Part shown: in pieces, positions 23,790 to 31,444 of the stretch
Position numbering within the stretch: position 1 is the first letter of the stretch
Layout: every line of letters begins with the position of its first letter
Source of the DNA: an uncultured Eubacteriales bacterium
GTDB taxonomy: Bacteria > Bacillota > Clostridia > Oscillospirales > CAG-272
Length of the DNA: 38,676 nt
Direction of reading: 5' to 3'
Assembly: GCA_900547565.1 (NCBI GenBank)
Contig: URHI01000006.1
Span: 1 to 38,676 of the forward strand
Made by a program: the position numbers and the translations under genes
Notes under the pieces: generated by a model
What the model was told of the DNA's origin: nothing
The model's input: only the letters and a program-made list of their open reading frames with translations
Database searches by the model: none

Positions 23790-24545
23790 ATGGAGCTTCC
23801 GAAAATACAGTACGCCCTTGAGCGTACACGCGAGGGCGAAGGAACAATAGTAACACATTCCCACTCGTCATGGGAGATCGTTTGTTACCTAAGTGGTTCG
23901 GGAAAAAGCCAGATAGGAAATACAATATACGAATACACTGCAGGAGATGTGTGCCTGATTCCGCCTGAAACCGGCCACAGTGAAATTAACACTGACAAAA
24001 CGAGGCTCGTATTCTGCGTATTTGACCCAGTCGGATTTGAATGTCATGGCGGCCTGTATCATGGAGATGACGAAATATGCGATCTGGCCGAGCGCATAGC
24101 CCGCATAGAATACTCACACAACCGCACCGATGTAACAGTTGCCGCATTGTATCTTACCGTAATACTTGTTCGCCTGGGGAACAGTCTTCGTATCCCCGGA
24201 ACCACAGACTCACGCGGTAACCGATCGTTAGACAGCGCCTGTCACTATATTTTTGATTACTTCAACACCGACATTGATCTCACCGAACTTGCCACATCGG
24301 TCGGTTACAGCTACGACCGTTTCAGGCATATTTTCCGTCAGCGTTACGGTCTGCCGCCTAAGCAAATGATACTTTTCAAGCGTATTGACGCCGCCAAGAC
24401 ACTGCTGCTCGGCAACGGAAAGATTGCAAATATTGCCCGGGAGTGCGGTTTTTCGTCGGCATCCCAGTTCAACACGGCCTTCAGAAAATCTCAGGGCATT
24501 ACCCCGAGCCAATATCGGAAAAAATGCAGAAGCTCCGGCGAATAA
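23790..24545 (+). CDS. AraC-family transcriptional regulator with cupin sensor domain
   Basis: A 251-aa regulator. Residues 15-85 form a cupin-like ligand-binding domain (HSHSSWEIVCYLSG, then GDVCLIPPETGH). Residues 150-245 are the AraC double helix-turn-helix, with DLTELATSVGYSYDRFRHIF and IANIARECGFSSASQFNTAF, ending GITPSQYRKK. It is transcribed away from the solute-binding protein gene and most likely activates it when the matching sugar is present. AGGAG precedes the ATG. The 113 bases after the gene, before the sugar transferase, hold no clear promoter or terminator. Confidence 0.92.
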   Translation: MELPKIQYALERTREGEGTIVTHSHSSWEIVCYLSGSGKSQIGNTIYEYTAGDVCLIPPETGHSEINTDKTRLVFCVFDPVGFECHGGLYHGDDEICDLAERIARIEYSHNRTDVTVAALYLTVILVRLGNSLRIPGTTDSRGNRSLDSACHYIFDYFNTDIDLTELATSVGYSYDRFRHIFRQRYGLPPKQMILFKRIDAAKTLLLGNGKIANIARECGFSSASQFNTAFRKSQGITPSQYRKKCRSSGE

Positions 24546-24659
24546 TCAAAAAAATCTCATAAAAAACGCGTAATACAAGAATAAATTTTCCCGCTGTGCC
24601 ACAAACTAAATGTGATATATTACGTCTTTCAGACGGCACACATCGGGAGAAACATATCT

Positions 24660-25362
24660 ATGGATCTGCAAAACGCCGCCCGAAGAGCGGCAACAAAACG
24701 CGCGTCGTACCGGGGTACACCGAAACGCCTGCTGGATATAATAACGGCTGGCCGCCGCAATACTCGTAACCGCACTGCCCATGCTTATCTGCGCACTTGC
24801 GATATATCTTGAGAGCGGTGGCCCTGTGATATTCCGTCAATGGCGGGTGGGAGTTGACCGCCGGCCGTTTTTGTGCTTCAAATTCCGCACTATGAGCAAC
24901 GACGCACCTCACAACTGTGCCACAGCATCACTTGAATCTCCCGAGCGTTATATCACAAAGGTCGGCGCAATACTCCGGGCCACAAGTCTTGACGAGCTAC
25001 CTCAACTGTTCAACGTGCTGCGCGGGGACATGAGCCTGATAGGACCGCGTCCGGTCATATGCGAGGAGCTGGAGCTTATCGGCCTGCGCGACCGACTCGG
25101 CGTCTACGGCATACGCCCCGGAATGACCGGACTTGCGCAGGTACGCGGCCGCGACTCGGTGTCGGTACGACGAAAAGCGGCATATGACGCACAATATTTG
25201 GAGCACATGTCATTTCCGTTTGATTTATGCCTGCTCGGACACACGCTAATCAATGTTATCGGACGTCGCGACATATGCGAGGGCGCGACCAAGGCTCAGG
25301 GAAAACCCGTAATATCCGCCCCACAAACGCTCAACAGGCAAAAGAGACCTCGGCATGGATAA
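24660..25362 (+). pseudogene. Undecaprenyl-phosphate sugar phosphotransferase, frameshifted near its start
   Basis: The protein family is PF02397-type initiating sugar transferase, which loads the first sugar-phosphate of a surface polysaccharide onto undecaprenyl phosphate. The first frame (ATG at 24660, GGGAGA upstream) gives the basic N-terminus and KRLLDIIT. The following membrane helix, LAAAILVTALPMLICALAIY, is in the next frame, which continues through ESGGPVIFRQ, FKFRTM and GDMSLIGPRPV to the stop at 25362. Removing one base near 24748-24752 restores a helix of the normal family length. Catalytic-domain motifs are intact. It may be a true mutation, a sequencing error, or a frameshift by the ribosome; there is no homopolymer at the site. 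An internal ATG at 24781 would give a protein without most of the helix. The stop overlaps the flippase ATG by 8 bases. Confidence 0.75.
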
Positions 25363-26755
25363 ACGCGCAGTCACGCGGTCGGCAGCAGTCGCAATAGGCG
25401 CACAGGGCATAACTACCGTGGTCAGTGCGCTGAGCGTACTGGTGCTTGCCGGGCGATTAGGAGAGCTACAGTACGGTCTGTGGCAGTTTTTTCTGCTTAT
25501 AAGCTCGTATTCAGGACTTTTTCACCTGGGACTTTGTGACGGAATTTATCTCACGTGCGGCGGAATGAATTACAGCGAGCTTGATTTTTCACGGCTCGGT
25601 ACGCTTTTGCGCGGCATGACGATATTCCAAATGATACTGGCAGGTGTTATATCTGCCGCGTCAACGTTTTTTCTGGGCGGCACACCAAAGCTATGGGGCG
25701 TAATACTGGCACTGATTTACATGCCGGTTTTCAATGCACACGCTTATCTCGGCTGTATTGCACAGGCAACCGGCCACTGCATACGGTACTCTGCGTCGGT
25801 GATGATTGACCGTGGCTGCTTTGCCTCGGGTGTCATTGGTGCTGCGCTTGCAGGGGCGGCAGATTTCAGAATTTACGCAGGGCTGTGCATCGGCGCAAAG
25901 CTGATTTCGGCGCTGTATCTGGCCGTTCGCTGTCGGGATATTGTGATGGCTCCTCACTGCCGGGTGGCGGGACTGCGCAATGAACTTGCCCCCGGATCGA
26001 AGTTGCTCGTAGCCAACCTTGCAGGCCAGCTGACAACAGGGGCACCTCGCTGGGCTATATTATGGCAGCTCGGCGAAGCTGAGCTCGGTCGGGTATCGTT
26101 GCTGATAACGCTGTCAGGTATGCTTACACAGCTTTCAGCTCAGCTTACCATGGTACTGTTCCCCGCCCTGCGGCGCGAAACGAGTAAACAGCTGGATGTC
26201 ATATTAAACCGCATCGGGACGGCCGCGCGGTTGTTTTTGCCCGGACTGCTGCTACTTATGTGGCCTATGAGATTAGCCGTCAGCATCATTCTTCCCCGAT
26301 ACGCGTCCGTTTCATACCTGCTTGCAATCTTACTTCCCGCGGCAGTACTTGATGCACGTACACAATTGGTCGGCATTACAGAGCTGAAAGTAGTCCGCCA
26401 TGAAAGGTGGCTGATGAGGTCCGAGCTTGCCTCCGGCATCACAAGCCTTGGCGTGTGCTTTGCCGTAGCGGCATTTTCACACGAGTGTATATCTATACTC
26501 ATATGCGCCGCCTCAGTATCAGCAGTACGGTGCGTTTTTACAGAGATCATCTGCCAAAAGGCGTCAGGACGACCGCCCCTGCGTGAAGGTTCGGTATTCT
26601 GTGTAACAGAATTTGCCGTACTGTGTATGATATTCATACCTCTGAGCCTTACGGTGCCGCCAATTTCCGGATTTGTTGCCTTTGCTGCACTCTACATTAT
26701 GTATATATTCACACACCGTCGCGAGCTTACACTGCTTCGCGCAATGCAAAGGTAA
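25355..26755 (+). CDS. Polysaccharide flippase (Wzx-like, MOP superfamily)
   Basis: A 466-aa integral membrane protein with about 12 hydrophobic segments. The N-terminal GAQGITTVVSALSVLVLAGR and YGLWQFFLLISSYSGLFHLG match the beginning of oligosaccharide flippases, in which the first helices line the substrate cavity. It would move an undecaprenyl-linked oligosaccharide to the outer face. Its ATG overlaps the end of the sugar transferase gene (ATGGATAA), so the two are translationally coupled. No glycosyltransferases or polymerase follow: the unit ends with a terminator 37 bases later, which is short for a surface-polysaccharide operon. A teichoic-acid or S-layer-glycan role is also possible. 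Confidence 0.85.
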   Translation: MDKRAVTRSAAVAIGAQGITTVVSALSVLVLAGRLGELQYGLWQFFLLISSYSGLFHLGLCDGIYLTCGGMNYSELDFSRLGTLLRGMTIFQMILAGVISAASTFFLGGTPKLWGVILALIYMPVFNAHAYLGCIAQATGHCIRYSASVMIDRGCFASGVIGAALAGAADFRIYAGLCIGAKLISALYLAVRCRDIVMAPHCRVAGLRNELAPGSKLLVANLAGQLTTGAPRWAILWQLGEAELGRVSLLITLSGMLTQLSAQLTMVLFPALRRETSKQLDVILNRIGTAARLFLPGLLLLMWPMRLAVSIILPRYASVSYLLAILLPAAVLDARTQLVGITELKVVRHERWLMRSELASGITSLGVCFAVAAFSHECISILICAASVSAVRCVFTEIICQKASGRPPLREGSVFCVTEFAVLCMIFIPLSLTVPPISGFVAFAALYIMYIFTHRRELTLLRAMQR

Positions 26756-26791
26756 GCACTCAAAGCATCTCACACCTCACTCATTTGATAT

Positions 26792-26825
26792 AGGGCATTG
26801 CCGCAAAAGCAGCAATGCCCTTCTT
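26792..26825 (+). terminator. Terminator of the polysaccharide unit
   Basis: A 10-bp stem (26792-26801 with 26812-26821) with an inner GC-AAAA-GC loop, followed by a weak T-rich tail TCTT, 37 bases after the flippase stop. Confidence 0.65.
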
Positions 26826-26870
26826 GCACGTAAATGCCCTGATTTCACAAAGGTATCGGAGCGCTCAGAA

Positions 26871-26923
26871 GCAAATAAAAGCACCGCCTGACCTGAAATC
26901 AACTTTCCCGGTCATGGCGGTGC
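26871..26923 (-). terminator. Terminator of the rpiB / split IMPase unit
   Basis: On the minus strand a 13-bp stem (26910-26923 with 26881-26893, one bulged base) is followed by TTTTATTTGC (26871-26880). It stands 70 bases after the IMPase C-terminal fragment. Confidence 0.8.
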
Positions 26924-26992
26924 CTGTTTGTCTGAGCAAAAGGAACGCACTCAACCGCGTGGATTGTATTCACATACAATTCCATATCAGTC

Positions 26993-27235
26993 TCACGCAA
27001 ACTCCTCCGCATATTTTGCCAGTTCTTCAAAAACCCCGTCAGCGGCAGCAATTATATCACAGCCTCGATCCATGCGAAGCTCACTTCCGTCGAAGCACGA
27101 TACGCGGCACCCCGCCTCAATCAAAATGACCTGCGCCGCAGCGTAGTCCCAGGGCTTCAGCTTTTTTGACATAAATACATCTGCCCGTTCCGACGCAAGC
27201 TGCATAAGATCGATCGCGGCGGCACAGATACGCGG
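26993..27235 (-). pseudogene. C-terminal fragment of inositol-monophosphatase-family gene
   Basis: Reading leftward from about 27235, where the frame opens just after a TGA, the sequence encodes RICAAAIDLMQLASERADVF and then KKLKPWDYAAAQVILIEAGC. These match the IMPase C-terminal part, in which a G-S-A-A-x-D-L helix is followed by the metal-binding P-W-D. An internal ATG at 27205 could give a 70-aa peptide but has no ribosome binding site. The matching N-terminus is at 27750-28049, same strand, with an rpiB-type gene and no IMPase middle between them. About 80 residues of IMPase are missing, so neither piece can form an active enzyme. Confidence 0.8.
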
Positions 27236-27255
27236 TCAGTTCCAGACGGAGCAGA

Positions 27256-27696
27256 TCAGCTGTTTGCTTTTTCATATTCGTAGATCCTTTCAATCTTGGG
27301 GGCGGAACGGGAGTTGGGATCGAAGGTGCAGCTGAGGTATTCCTTGACCATCATCTTGGCGACTTCGATGCCGGTGACCTGAGCGCCGATGGTGATGATG
27401 TTGGCGTTGTTGCTCAGCTGAGCGCGCTGGGCCTGATACACGTTGTTGACAACGGCAGCGTAAGCGCCCTTGACCTTGTTGGCGGCGATCATGACGCCGA
27501 TGCCGGTGCCGCAGAAGAGGATGCCGCGGTCATACTTGCCGGAGGCCACGGCCTCGGCAACTTTGATAGCGGTGTTGGCGTAGATGGGATCGTCACTGCC
27601 GAAATCGGCGCATTCGTGACCGAGGGATTCAACATAGGCAATAATCTGCTGCTTCAGAGCAGTTGCATTGGGATCGCAGCCGACTGCAAGCTTCAT
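27256..27696 (-). CDS. rpiB: RpiB/LacA/LacB-family sugar-phosphate isomerase
   Basis: A 146-aa isomerase of the ribose-5-phosphate isomerase B fold. I start at the ATG at 27694-27696, which has AAAGGA 11 bases upstream; an ATG four codons earlier sits too close to that site. The catalytic-base Cys62 is in LFCGTGIGVMIAANK. GCDPNATALK replaces the usual GCDH, and SNNANIITIG replaces the HND segment, so the His residues at positions 10 and 99 of E. coli RpiB are missing. The substrate may therefore be another sugar phosphate (tetrose, allose or galactose type). Codons are strongly C- or G-ended, unlike the flanks. The gene lies inside a split IMPase gene and is probably transcribed from the old IMPase promoter. 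Confidence 0.9.
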   Translation of the reverse strand: MKLAVGCDPNATALKQQIIAYVESLGHECADFGSDDPIYANTAIKVAEAVASGKYDRGILFCGTGIGVMIAANKVKGAYAAVVNNVYQAQRAQLSNNANIITIGAQVTGIEVAKMMVKEYLSCTFDPNSRSAPKIERIYEYEKANS

Positions 27697-27732
27697 TTTG
27701 AATACCATCCTTTCTAAAATGCTTTGTTTGTG

Positions 27733-27746
27733 CTTGTATATACAAG
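27733..27746. repeat. 14-bp perfect palindrome at the IMPase/rpiB junction
   Basis: CTTGTATATACAAG reads the same on both strands. It lies between the TAA that cuts off the IMPase N-terminal fragment (27750-27752) and the rpiB ribosome binding site, at the left edge of the homology break. It could mark a recombination or insertion point, or be a regulator site. Confidence 0.5.
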
Positions 27747-27749
27747 TTA

Positions 27750-28049
27750 TTAGGATATTGCACTGTATCGGAAACCGTGCATAAGGTTGGTTGTGCCGTC
27801 GACCGGGTCAAGTATAAAGGCACGACCTGATGGGTCGTAGTTGTTGGCCTTGTTTTCCTCAGCTACAAAAGCTACACCGGGAAAAGCATCGGCAAGCCGT
27901 TCACGCAGGCGCTCCTGCACCGTAAAGTCAGACATAGTGACATAATCGGCGTCACCCTTGACGGTGACATTGTCAGACAACTCCCTATCCTCAAGCAGGT
28001 CGCCCGCTTCCAACACCAAACGCTTCATTGTTTCAAAAATTTCACTCAT
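27750..28049 (-). pseudogene. N-terminal fragment of inositol-monophosphatase-family gene
   Basis: The ATG at 28047-28049 has GGTGG just upstream. The 99-residue product carries the IMPase beginning: SDNVTVKGDADYVTMSD, VAEEN with the first metal-binding Glu, and AFILDPVDGTTNLMHGF with the second metal site. It then ends abruptly at SAIS-stop, where intact enzymes continue through the middle domain. The C-terminal part reappears at 26993-27235. The family dephosphorylates inositol phosphates, sugar bisphosphates or PAP. The fragment keeps a good promoter (28081-28109), so the promoter now serves rpiB. Confidence 0.82.
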
Positions 28050-28080
28050 AGTACCACCAAACAATCATACTTTAAGCTAT

Positions 28081-28109
28081 AATATATCATAAAACGCCCG
28101 GATTGTCAA
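28081..28109 (-). promoter_or_regulatory. Promoter of the former IMPase gene, now upstream of rpiB
   Basis: Minus-strand TTGACA (28104-28109), 17 bases, TATATT (28081-28086), extended TG. It lies in the 68-base gap after the MBL-fold gene. Confidence 0.75.
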
Positions 28110-28117
28110 GCGTATTA

Positions 28118-29569
28118 TCAGGCTTTTACGATATTGTCGATATCTATCGGCAGAGGTGAGCAAAACGGTATCTCGCGCACACCAATGACTGGCACATGGT
28201 TCTGTTCCATGAGCCTCAGTGTGCGTATCATACCGGTGTTGTGAGAGTTCAATCCCTCTCCGCCGTCACTGTAATAAAAGCGATTACCTGCAGGCAGGAG
28301 CGCCAGGCGCGCACCAATTGCTTCATAGCATTTGTCTGACACATTACCGCAACCGTGATGTCCGATCTGAACAACGTCAGCGGACAGCATATCGCGGTGC
28401 TTCTCCAGCAATGCGTTGTTGCATACCCACTCGCTGTCAGATAAAAACAGTATTTTCTGACCGCCGACACACAGCCGCAAGACCGTGCTTGAATCGTTCA
28501 TATTCATCTTAGGCAACAATTCACGTTCGACACACGCAGCTGTATGAACCACCTCGAAGCACAGTTCGTCAACACATATCTTATCCGATTCATTGAGCCT
28601 TATGACCTGAGCTCCCAAGGTACGGTCTGCGTTGGTCAGCGTTCCCCATACAGTACCAAGCCCCGGTATTTTTTCACAGGTGATGTCAGTGTAAAAATCC
28701 CGCTCAAGCAAGCCGTGATAAATACGTTCTACACGCACCCTGCGATCTCCGCCCAATGCCAGTTTGTTTAGCACGCCGTAATGGTCGGGGTGCATGTGCG
28801 TGATGAACCAAGCCGTCACGGTAGGAGTTTCAAGGCCGGATATCCTCCGCAATGCCGAAATAAGCACCTCGGTTTCCCCTGCCTGCCCACCGTCTATCAC
28901 TACCAGCTTGCCGTGCGCGGTGCGGAATATCACAGACATCATGTTCCAGTTCAGCTCATCGGTAACAGGCAGCATGTACATGGAAGGCCCGTCAAAACGA
29001 GGAAGCTCCATATCGGACAGCTTTGCACGGGTGTAGTTGTAGCAATATTCCGCCGGAATTTCCGCATCCGGAGTGTACGGCGGAGTAATAAAAGCACCGC
29101 GCATAAAATCATATCCGAGTATCTTCTCGACAAAATGATATGCAGCGTATGCGGTTGCCATGGCACCGTCGTCAACATAACGGTAAGCCGAACGGTATTC
29201 CTCAGGCGGCGTTGCCGGAACACCAAGCCCCGTAACATACATGCGCGCACCAACCAGCCTGACGGTATATTCCCATACATGATCTCTGCTCCGCCAAAGC
29301 TGAAGTCCGTCTTCGTTCTCGCGGTTGGTACGTCCCACGGCTATCTCACACCCGGACGCGGAAGTGTTATCGGTCACGACTGGTAGCCTGCAACCGCACA
29401 CCAAAGCGATGTTATCCCGGATGAAAGCGGCCGCACGCCGTTCATTGGGCACAGCGTCCGCAGGTATAACAATGGTATAATCCCTGATGTAATTCATTTT
29501 TGCCGCAATGCGGCCGCTATCGCCACGTACGTCACACGGGGCAAAGCGGCCGCACCCTTTCTTTTTCAT
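28118..29569 (-). CDS. MBL-fold metallohydrolase with N-terminal GH20b-like domain
   Basis: A 483-aa protein. Residues about 27-165 form the small alpha/beta domain with EIAVGRTNRENE at 75-86 and RMYVTGLG, ending AAYHFVEKILGYDF as in glycosidase N-domains. From about 195 it is a metallo-beta-lactamase fold: THMHPDHYG gives His258, His260, Asp262 and His263, with later ligands in FLSDSEW and QIGHHGCG. This is nearest to the ComEC/Rec2-type MBL group. No clear signal peptide is visible, unlike the paralogues. The ATG overlaps the preceding stop as ATGA, which argues for the start at 29569; an internal ATG at 29497 would remove a Cys-rich N-terminus. It is the last gene of operon E. Combining a glycan-associated domain with an MBL hydrolase is unusual. 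Confidence 0.82.
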   Translation of the reverse strand: MKKKGCGRFAPCDVRGDSGRIAAKMNYIRDYTIVIPADAVPNERRAAAFIRDNIALVCGCRLPVVTDNTSASGCEIAVGRTNRENEDGLQLWRSRDHVWEYTVRLVGARMYVTGLGVPATPPEEYRSAYRYVDDGAMATAYAAYHFVEKILGYDFMRGAFITPPYTPDAEIPAEYCYNYTRAKLSDMELPRFDGPSMYMLPVTDELNWNMMSVIFRTAHGKLVVIDGGQAGETEVLISALRRISGLETPTVTAWFITHMHPDHYGVLNKLALGGDRRVRVERIYHGLLERDFYTDITCEKIPGLGTVWGTLTNADRTLGAQVIRLNESDKICVDELCFEVVHTAACVERELLPKMNMNDSSTVLRLCVGGQKILFLSDSEWVCNNALLEKHRDMLSADVVQIGHHGCGNVSDKCYEAIGARLALLPAGNRFYYSDGGEGLNSHNTGMIRTLRLMEQNHVPVIGVREIPFCSPLPIDIDNIVKA

Positions 29570-31392
29570 TTTTTATAAGTCAGGTCGGTGATAGTCGGCG
29601 TGTGGTCGCTTCCGCTTATCACACTTGAGTTTACAAACGTCTGATAGTAATTGACCGTCGTATTTTGCGCGGTTACAAAAATGTGATCAATCATCGAACT
29701 GTTTTGGTTGGGGTAGGCATCAAGCTCATGCCAGGTATTGTAATTTGCGTCCTGCGTTTTGATGGCCAGCCGAACTGCGGTATCCATGTCACCGGAACGC
29801 AGGGTATTATATGCATCACTTCCGGTGGCAGAGTTCATATCTCCCATTACCGCAACGGGAACATTATATGTCTTTTCTATCATAGCTACTGCCGCAAGTA
29901 TTTCAGTAGCATCCTGTACGCGGTACTTTTCGGCCTGCCCAGGCTCTCTGTACCAGGTCAGATGCGTGCTTATGACCGCAAATCTCAGTTTGTCAGATTT
30001 ACGTTCAAATACGCTCCATGTGAACGACTTTGAAGACGACTTGTCACCGTCCGGCTTCTGTTTTACTGATTCAAACTGGTCATATCCCGAAGCCACGACA
30101 TCATAAAGTGACGCTTTGTAATAAATCGGAGTATAGTTTGATGTCGCCGTGATATTGCCGAGAGAGGCTTCCGGCACAAACGGTACCTGAACATATCCGA
30201 ACTCCTCAAGTCCGGAATCAAGGCTGTTGTGCCACTGAGCACTCATTTCCTGAAGGCACAGCACGTCGGGCGAGCACATGACATAACTGTCAAGCATTAT
30301 ATCAACACGCTTCTGAGAAAAGTTGTAAAAATAGACGTTGGAGGACATCAGCCGGACATCCGAGCCTTCGGTTTTGGGATACACACTGTAATACGACAGG
30401 TCTCCTACACCGCTCTCAATCTCTCCTGTCAGCGACAGTGTAGCTGGTGACGCCTTTGACTGCTGCTTTACAAACTCTTTTACGGCATTGCCCGCAACAG
30501 TATCACAGCCACCGGCAAAGATCAGACAGCCGTCTTTTACGCAAATGATATAATCCAAGCTGGTGGGAAGCTTTGATGTCTTGCCGTCGTAATAGTCACC
30601 CGCAACTGCACGGCCGGTATTGCCGATAAGGATTTCGTGCTCACCGACAGGACGTCCTGCGGCCGAAGTGGCCTTATAATACGGCAGAACATAACCGGTC
30701 AGCTCGGCAATTCCCTCGCTGAGCAGCTGTGCCGCCTCGGCGTTGGAATCGCTGTAAATTATAGTGAACTCTCTGATGTCGGTGCCTCCCACAGTAAATT
30801 CGCCGGTAACATATGTCGAAAGCCGCATGTAATCGTGCGTTGACAGTATGCCGGCTGTGCCGTCCTGCATATCCGGCTCGTTTGCTTTGATGTAATCGTA
30901 AAATCTGTTGAGCGCACGGATAGTATTATCCTGAGTTTTTCCGGCGATGACTACGTAATCTTCTCCAATAACGAAGCCATAATCGCGGTATTTCAGGCCG
31001 GCGATAAATTCATCGGATTCGGCGCGTCCCGTGTCGCCTATCAGAATTTCGGGAGTTCCGAGATCCGGTAAAAGTGCGTTTACCGCCTTGGTATTCCCGC
31101 CGGTGAACTCGTTTATTCGGTTGGCAATAAGCTCGATAGTGGCATTTACAGAAGAGTCCAGCCCGTCCTCGTATACAATACGGCATTGCTTGCCGTCCTG
31201 AACGTAGCCAAAGAACACTACCGGAACAGGCTCCGGAGTGGTACTGTCGCCGTTTGGCGCTTCAGTGCCGGACGTAGTGCCGGACGGAGCGTCAGGGGTG
31301 GTTGACGGCGTTGGGCCGGAGCGGTTGTCACACGAAACAAGCGTCAGCGTCAACACCGCAAGTAATATGCAGATTATTTTTTTCATGCTCAT
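29566..31392 (-). CDS. Exported lipoprotein: two GH20b-like domains plus EEP phosphodiesterase domain
   Basis: A 608-aa lipoprotein, lipobox L-V-S-C with Cys21, followed by a Ser/Thr/Pro/Asp linker to about residue 55. Two copies of the alpha/beta domain follow, marked by EILIGDTGRAES near 115 and EILIGNTGRAVA near 255. The C-terminal EEP domain (about 345-608) keeps Asn in MSSNVYFYN, Glu in LCLQEMS, His in ISTHLTWY, Asp and Asn in VMGDMNSAT, and Asp-His in SGSDHTP. It is therefore expected to be an active phosphodiesterase, phosphatase or nuclease on the cell surface. GGAG lies 12 bases before the ATG. It lies between the CBM9-like surface protein and the MBL gene in operon E. The smaller paralogue at 12426-13844 has a single N-domain. 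Confidence 0.85.
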   Translation of the reverse strand: MSMKKIICILLAVLTLTLVSCDNRSGPTPSTTPDAPSGTTSGTEAPNGDSTTPEPVPVVFFGYVQDGKQCRIVYEDGLDSSVNATIELIANRINEFTGGNTKAVNALLPDLGTPEILIGDTGRAESDEFIAGLKYRDYGFVIGEDYVVIAGKTQDNTIRALNRFYDYIKANEPDMQDGTAGILSTHDYMRLSTYVTGEFTVGGTDIREFTIIYSDSNAEAAQLLSEGIAELTGYVLPYYKATSAAGRPVGEHEILIGNTGRAVAGDYYDGKTSKLPTSLDYIICVKDGCLIFAGGCDTVAGNAVKEFVKQQSKASPATLSLTGEIESGVGDLSYYSVYPKTEGSDVRLMSSNVYFYNFSQKRVDIMLDSYVMCSPDVLCLQEMSAQWHNSLDSGLEEFGYVQVPFVPEASLGNITATSNYTPIYYKASLYDVVASGYDQFESVKQKPDGDKSSSKSFTWSVFERKSDKLRFAVISTHLTWYREPGQAEKYRVQDATEILAAVAMIEKTYNVPVAVMGDMNSATGSDAYNTLRSGDMDTAVRLAIKTQDANYNTWHELDAYPNQNSSMIDHIFVTAQNTTVNYYQTFVNSSVISGSDHTPTITDLTYKK

Positions 31393-31405
31393 TATTTTAA
31401 AAGCT

Positions 31406-31436
31406 CCGGGGCGGCCATTATTTCAGGCCGCTCCGG
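31406..31436 (-). terminator. Intercistronic stem-loop, possible attenuator
   Basis: An 11-bp stem with one mismatch (31426-31436 with 31406-31416) follows the CBM9-like gene on the minus strand and is followed by AGCTTTTAAAAT. The weak U-run suggests partial termination that would lower EEP and MBL expression relative to the surface and binding proteins. Confidence 0.6.
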
Positions 31437-31444
31437 AAAACAGT

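Noticed and set aside
26993..28049. Simple assembly chimera as explanation of the split IMPase gene
   Set aside because: Both IMPase pieces are on the same strand, in order and non-overlapping, with a shared promoter and terminator, which a random join would not produce; kept as a finding, although read mapping is still the deciding test.
28781..29386. 201-aa open frame on the plus strand
   Set aside because: Antisense to the MBL-fold protein gene, rich in Arg/His/Cys as expected of a shadow frame.
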